From assembly GCA_009840385.1 (NCBI GenBank), contig VXNX01000009.1:124001-188000 (forward strand): DNA of 64,000 nt, read 5' to 3'. Source of the DNA: Candidatus Dadabacteria bacterium. Lineage in GTDB: Bacteria > Desulfobacterota_D > UBA1144 > Nemesobacterales > Nemesobacteraceae. Positions 63,558-64,000 of the stretch are shown here, one piece after another (position 1 is the first letter of the stretch; each line of letters begins with the position of its first letter). The position numbers and the translations under genes were made by a program. Under the pieces are notes generated by a model. The model was not told where the DNA came from, did no database searches, and worked only from the letters and a program-made list of their open reading frames with translations.

Positions 63558-64000
63558 ATGACCAAAATAAAATACACAACCAAAGAGCTGAAACGTCCCG
63601 ACAGATTCAGGGAATTTCTGGCGGAATCGCTTGAAGGTCTCTCACACCACTTCAACAGGATACTTATCGGCATAGGCGTTATAGTCGTGGTCCTGCTTGG
63701 CGTCTGTTTTGCTTCCTCGCAACAGGAAGAAAAAGACCTTCTGGCAAACGAGCAGTTCAAAAAGGCCCTTAAGAGTTATGACGGCGGAGAGATAGAGAAT
63801 TCTCTTTCCCAGCTGCAAACGTTACGCGAAGAGCACCCCAAAGCTGACGTTTCAGTTCTGGCTCTTTACCAGATGGGAATGATAAATTATCAGCTTGAAA
63901 ACTACGAAGAAGCAATAAAACATCTTGAACTTTTCCTCGACGAGGATCCTGAAGACGGCATTTTCCGCGACGGAGCAAATCTAGTAATCGGCCTGTCCAA
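63558..64000 (+). CDS. TPR-like protein with N-terminal membrane anchor (partial)
   Basis: An ATG at 63558 opens a frame that continues past the right edge (147 residues seen). Residues ~33-50 (NRILIGIGVIVVVLLGVCF) form a membrane helix. The following region (FKKALKSYDGGEIENSLSQL, ALYQMGMINYQLENYEEAIKHLELFL) has the alternating pattern of tetratricopeptide repeats. The layout recalls YfgM-type or Tol-Pal-associated proteins. The gene diverges from nfeD. No clear ribosome binding site is seen. Confidence 0.7.
   Translation, partial: MTKIKYTTKELKRPDRFREFLAESLEGLSHHFNRILIGIGVIVVVLLGVCFASSQQEEKDLLANEQFKKALKSYDGGEIENSLSQLQTLREEHPKADVSVLALYQMGMINYQLENYEEAIKHLELFLDEDPEDGIFRDGANLVIGLS

Overview
The window is one bacterial chromosome segment with tightly packed housekeeping genes. 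The AceE-type pyruvate dehydrogenase, sigma-32, Opp/Dpp-type peptide transport and CTERM-like tail suggest a Gram-negative-type lineage. Gene order alone does not identify it. A deltaproteobacterial or Dadabacteria-like affiliation is a weak guess that needs a marker-gene tree.

Layout. 1-12.6 kb: proA (cut by the left edge), cysC, a secreted metalloprotease, a ribbon-helix-helix protein, ndk, holA, rpsT, a GNAT acetyltransferase, and the pyruvate dehydrogenase operon aceE-aceF-lpdA on the minus strand. 13.0-26.0 kb: defence island 1, visibly richer in A+T than its flanks. It holds a DUF262/HNH protein, two TIR proteins, a plus-strand cassette (DUF4231/SLATT two-TM protein, TGT-like, OGG-like, QueC-like, ThsB-like TIR, possible ART-fold protein), a truncated reverse transcriptase, a PHP-ATPase (TrlF-like) and an AlbA_2 protein. 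26.1-28.9 kb: rpoH-dnaK. 29.2-38.2 kb: defence island 2 on the minus strand, with a beta-class methyltransferase, a BglII/BstYI-like nuclease, a ParB-like protein, a SNF2 helicase, a DUF3883 protein, and a RecB-like nuclease/helicase. 38.5-48.0 kb: a TCA-cycle block read acnA, icd, mdh, sdhC-A-B, sucC. 48.1-52.1 kb: fatty-acid synthesis and ribosomal genes, read yceD, rpmF, fabD, fabG, acpP, fabF. 52.2-61.2 kb: peptide ABC transporter (oppBCDF and a lipoprotein binding protein) split by a decarboxylase/aldehyde dehydrogenase pair. 61.2-64.0 kb: slipin, NfeD and a TPR-like protein cut by the right edge.

The most interesting locus is 17.0-21.0 kb. TGT-like, OGG-like and QueC-like genes are the accessory trio known from type IV CBASS, but no CD-NTase is present. 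A two-TM DUF4231 protein precedes the trio and a Thoeris ThsB-like TIR protein follows it. The TIR protein carries a glycine-rich N-terminal extension (MGGKYSGGG...) before its TIR domain. I propose that this is a hybrid in which a TIR enzyme takes the place of the cyclase and may be the target of the QueC-like enzyme. The second island looks like a type II restriction-modification core extended by ParB, SNF2 and DUF3883 genes, with an altered nuclease active site.

No rRNA, tRNA, CRISPR array or insertion sequence was recognised. Gene calls come from reading protein motifs by eye; no database search was run.
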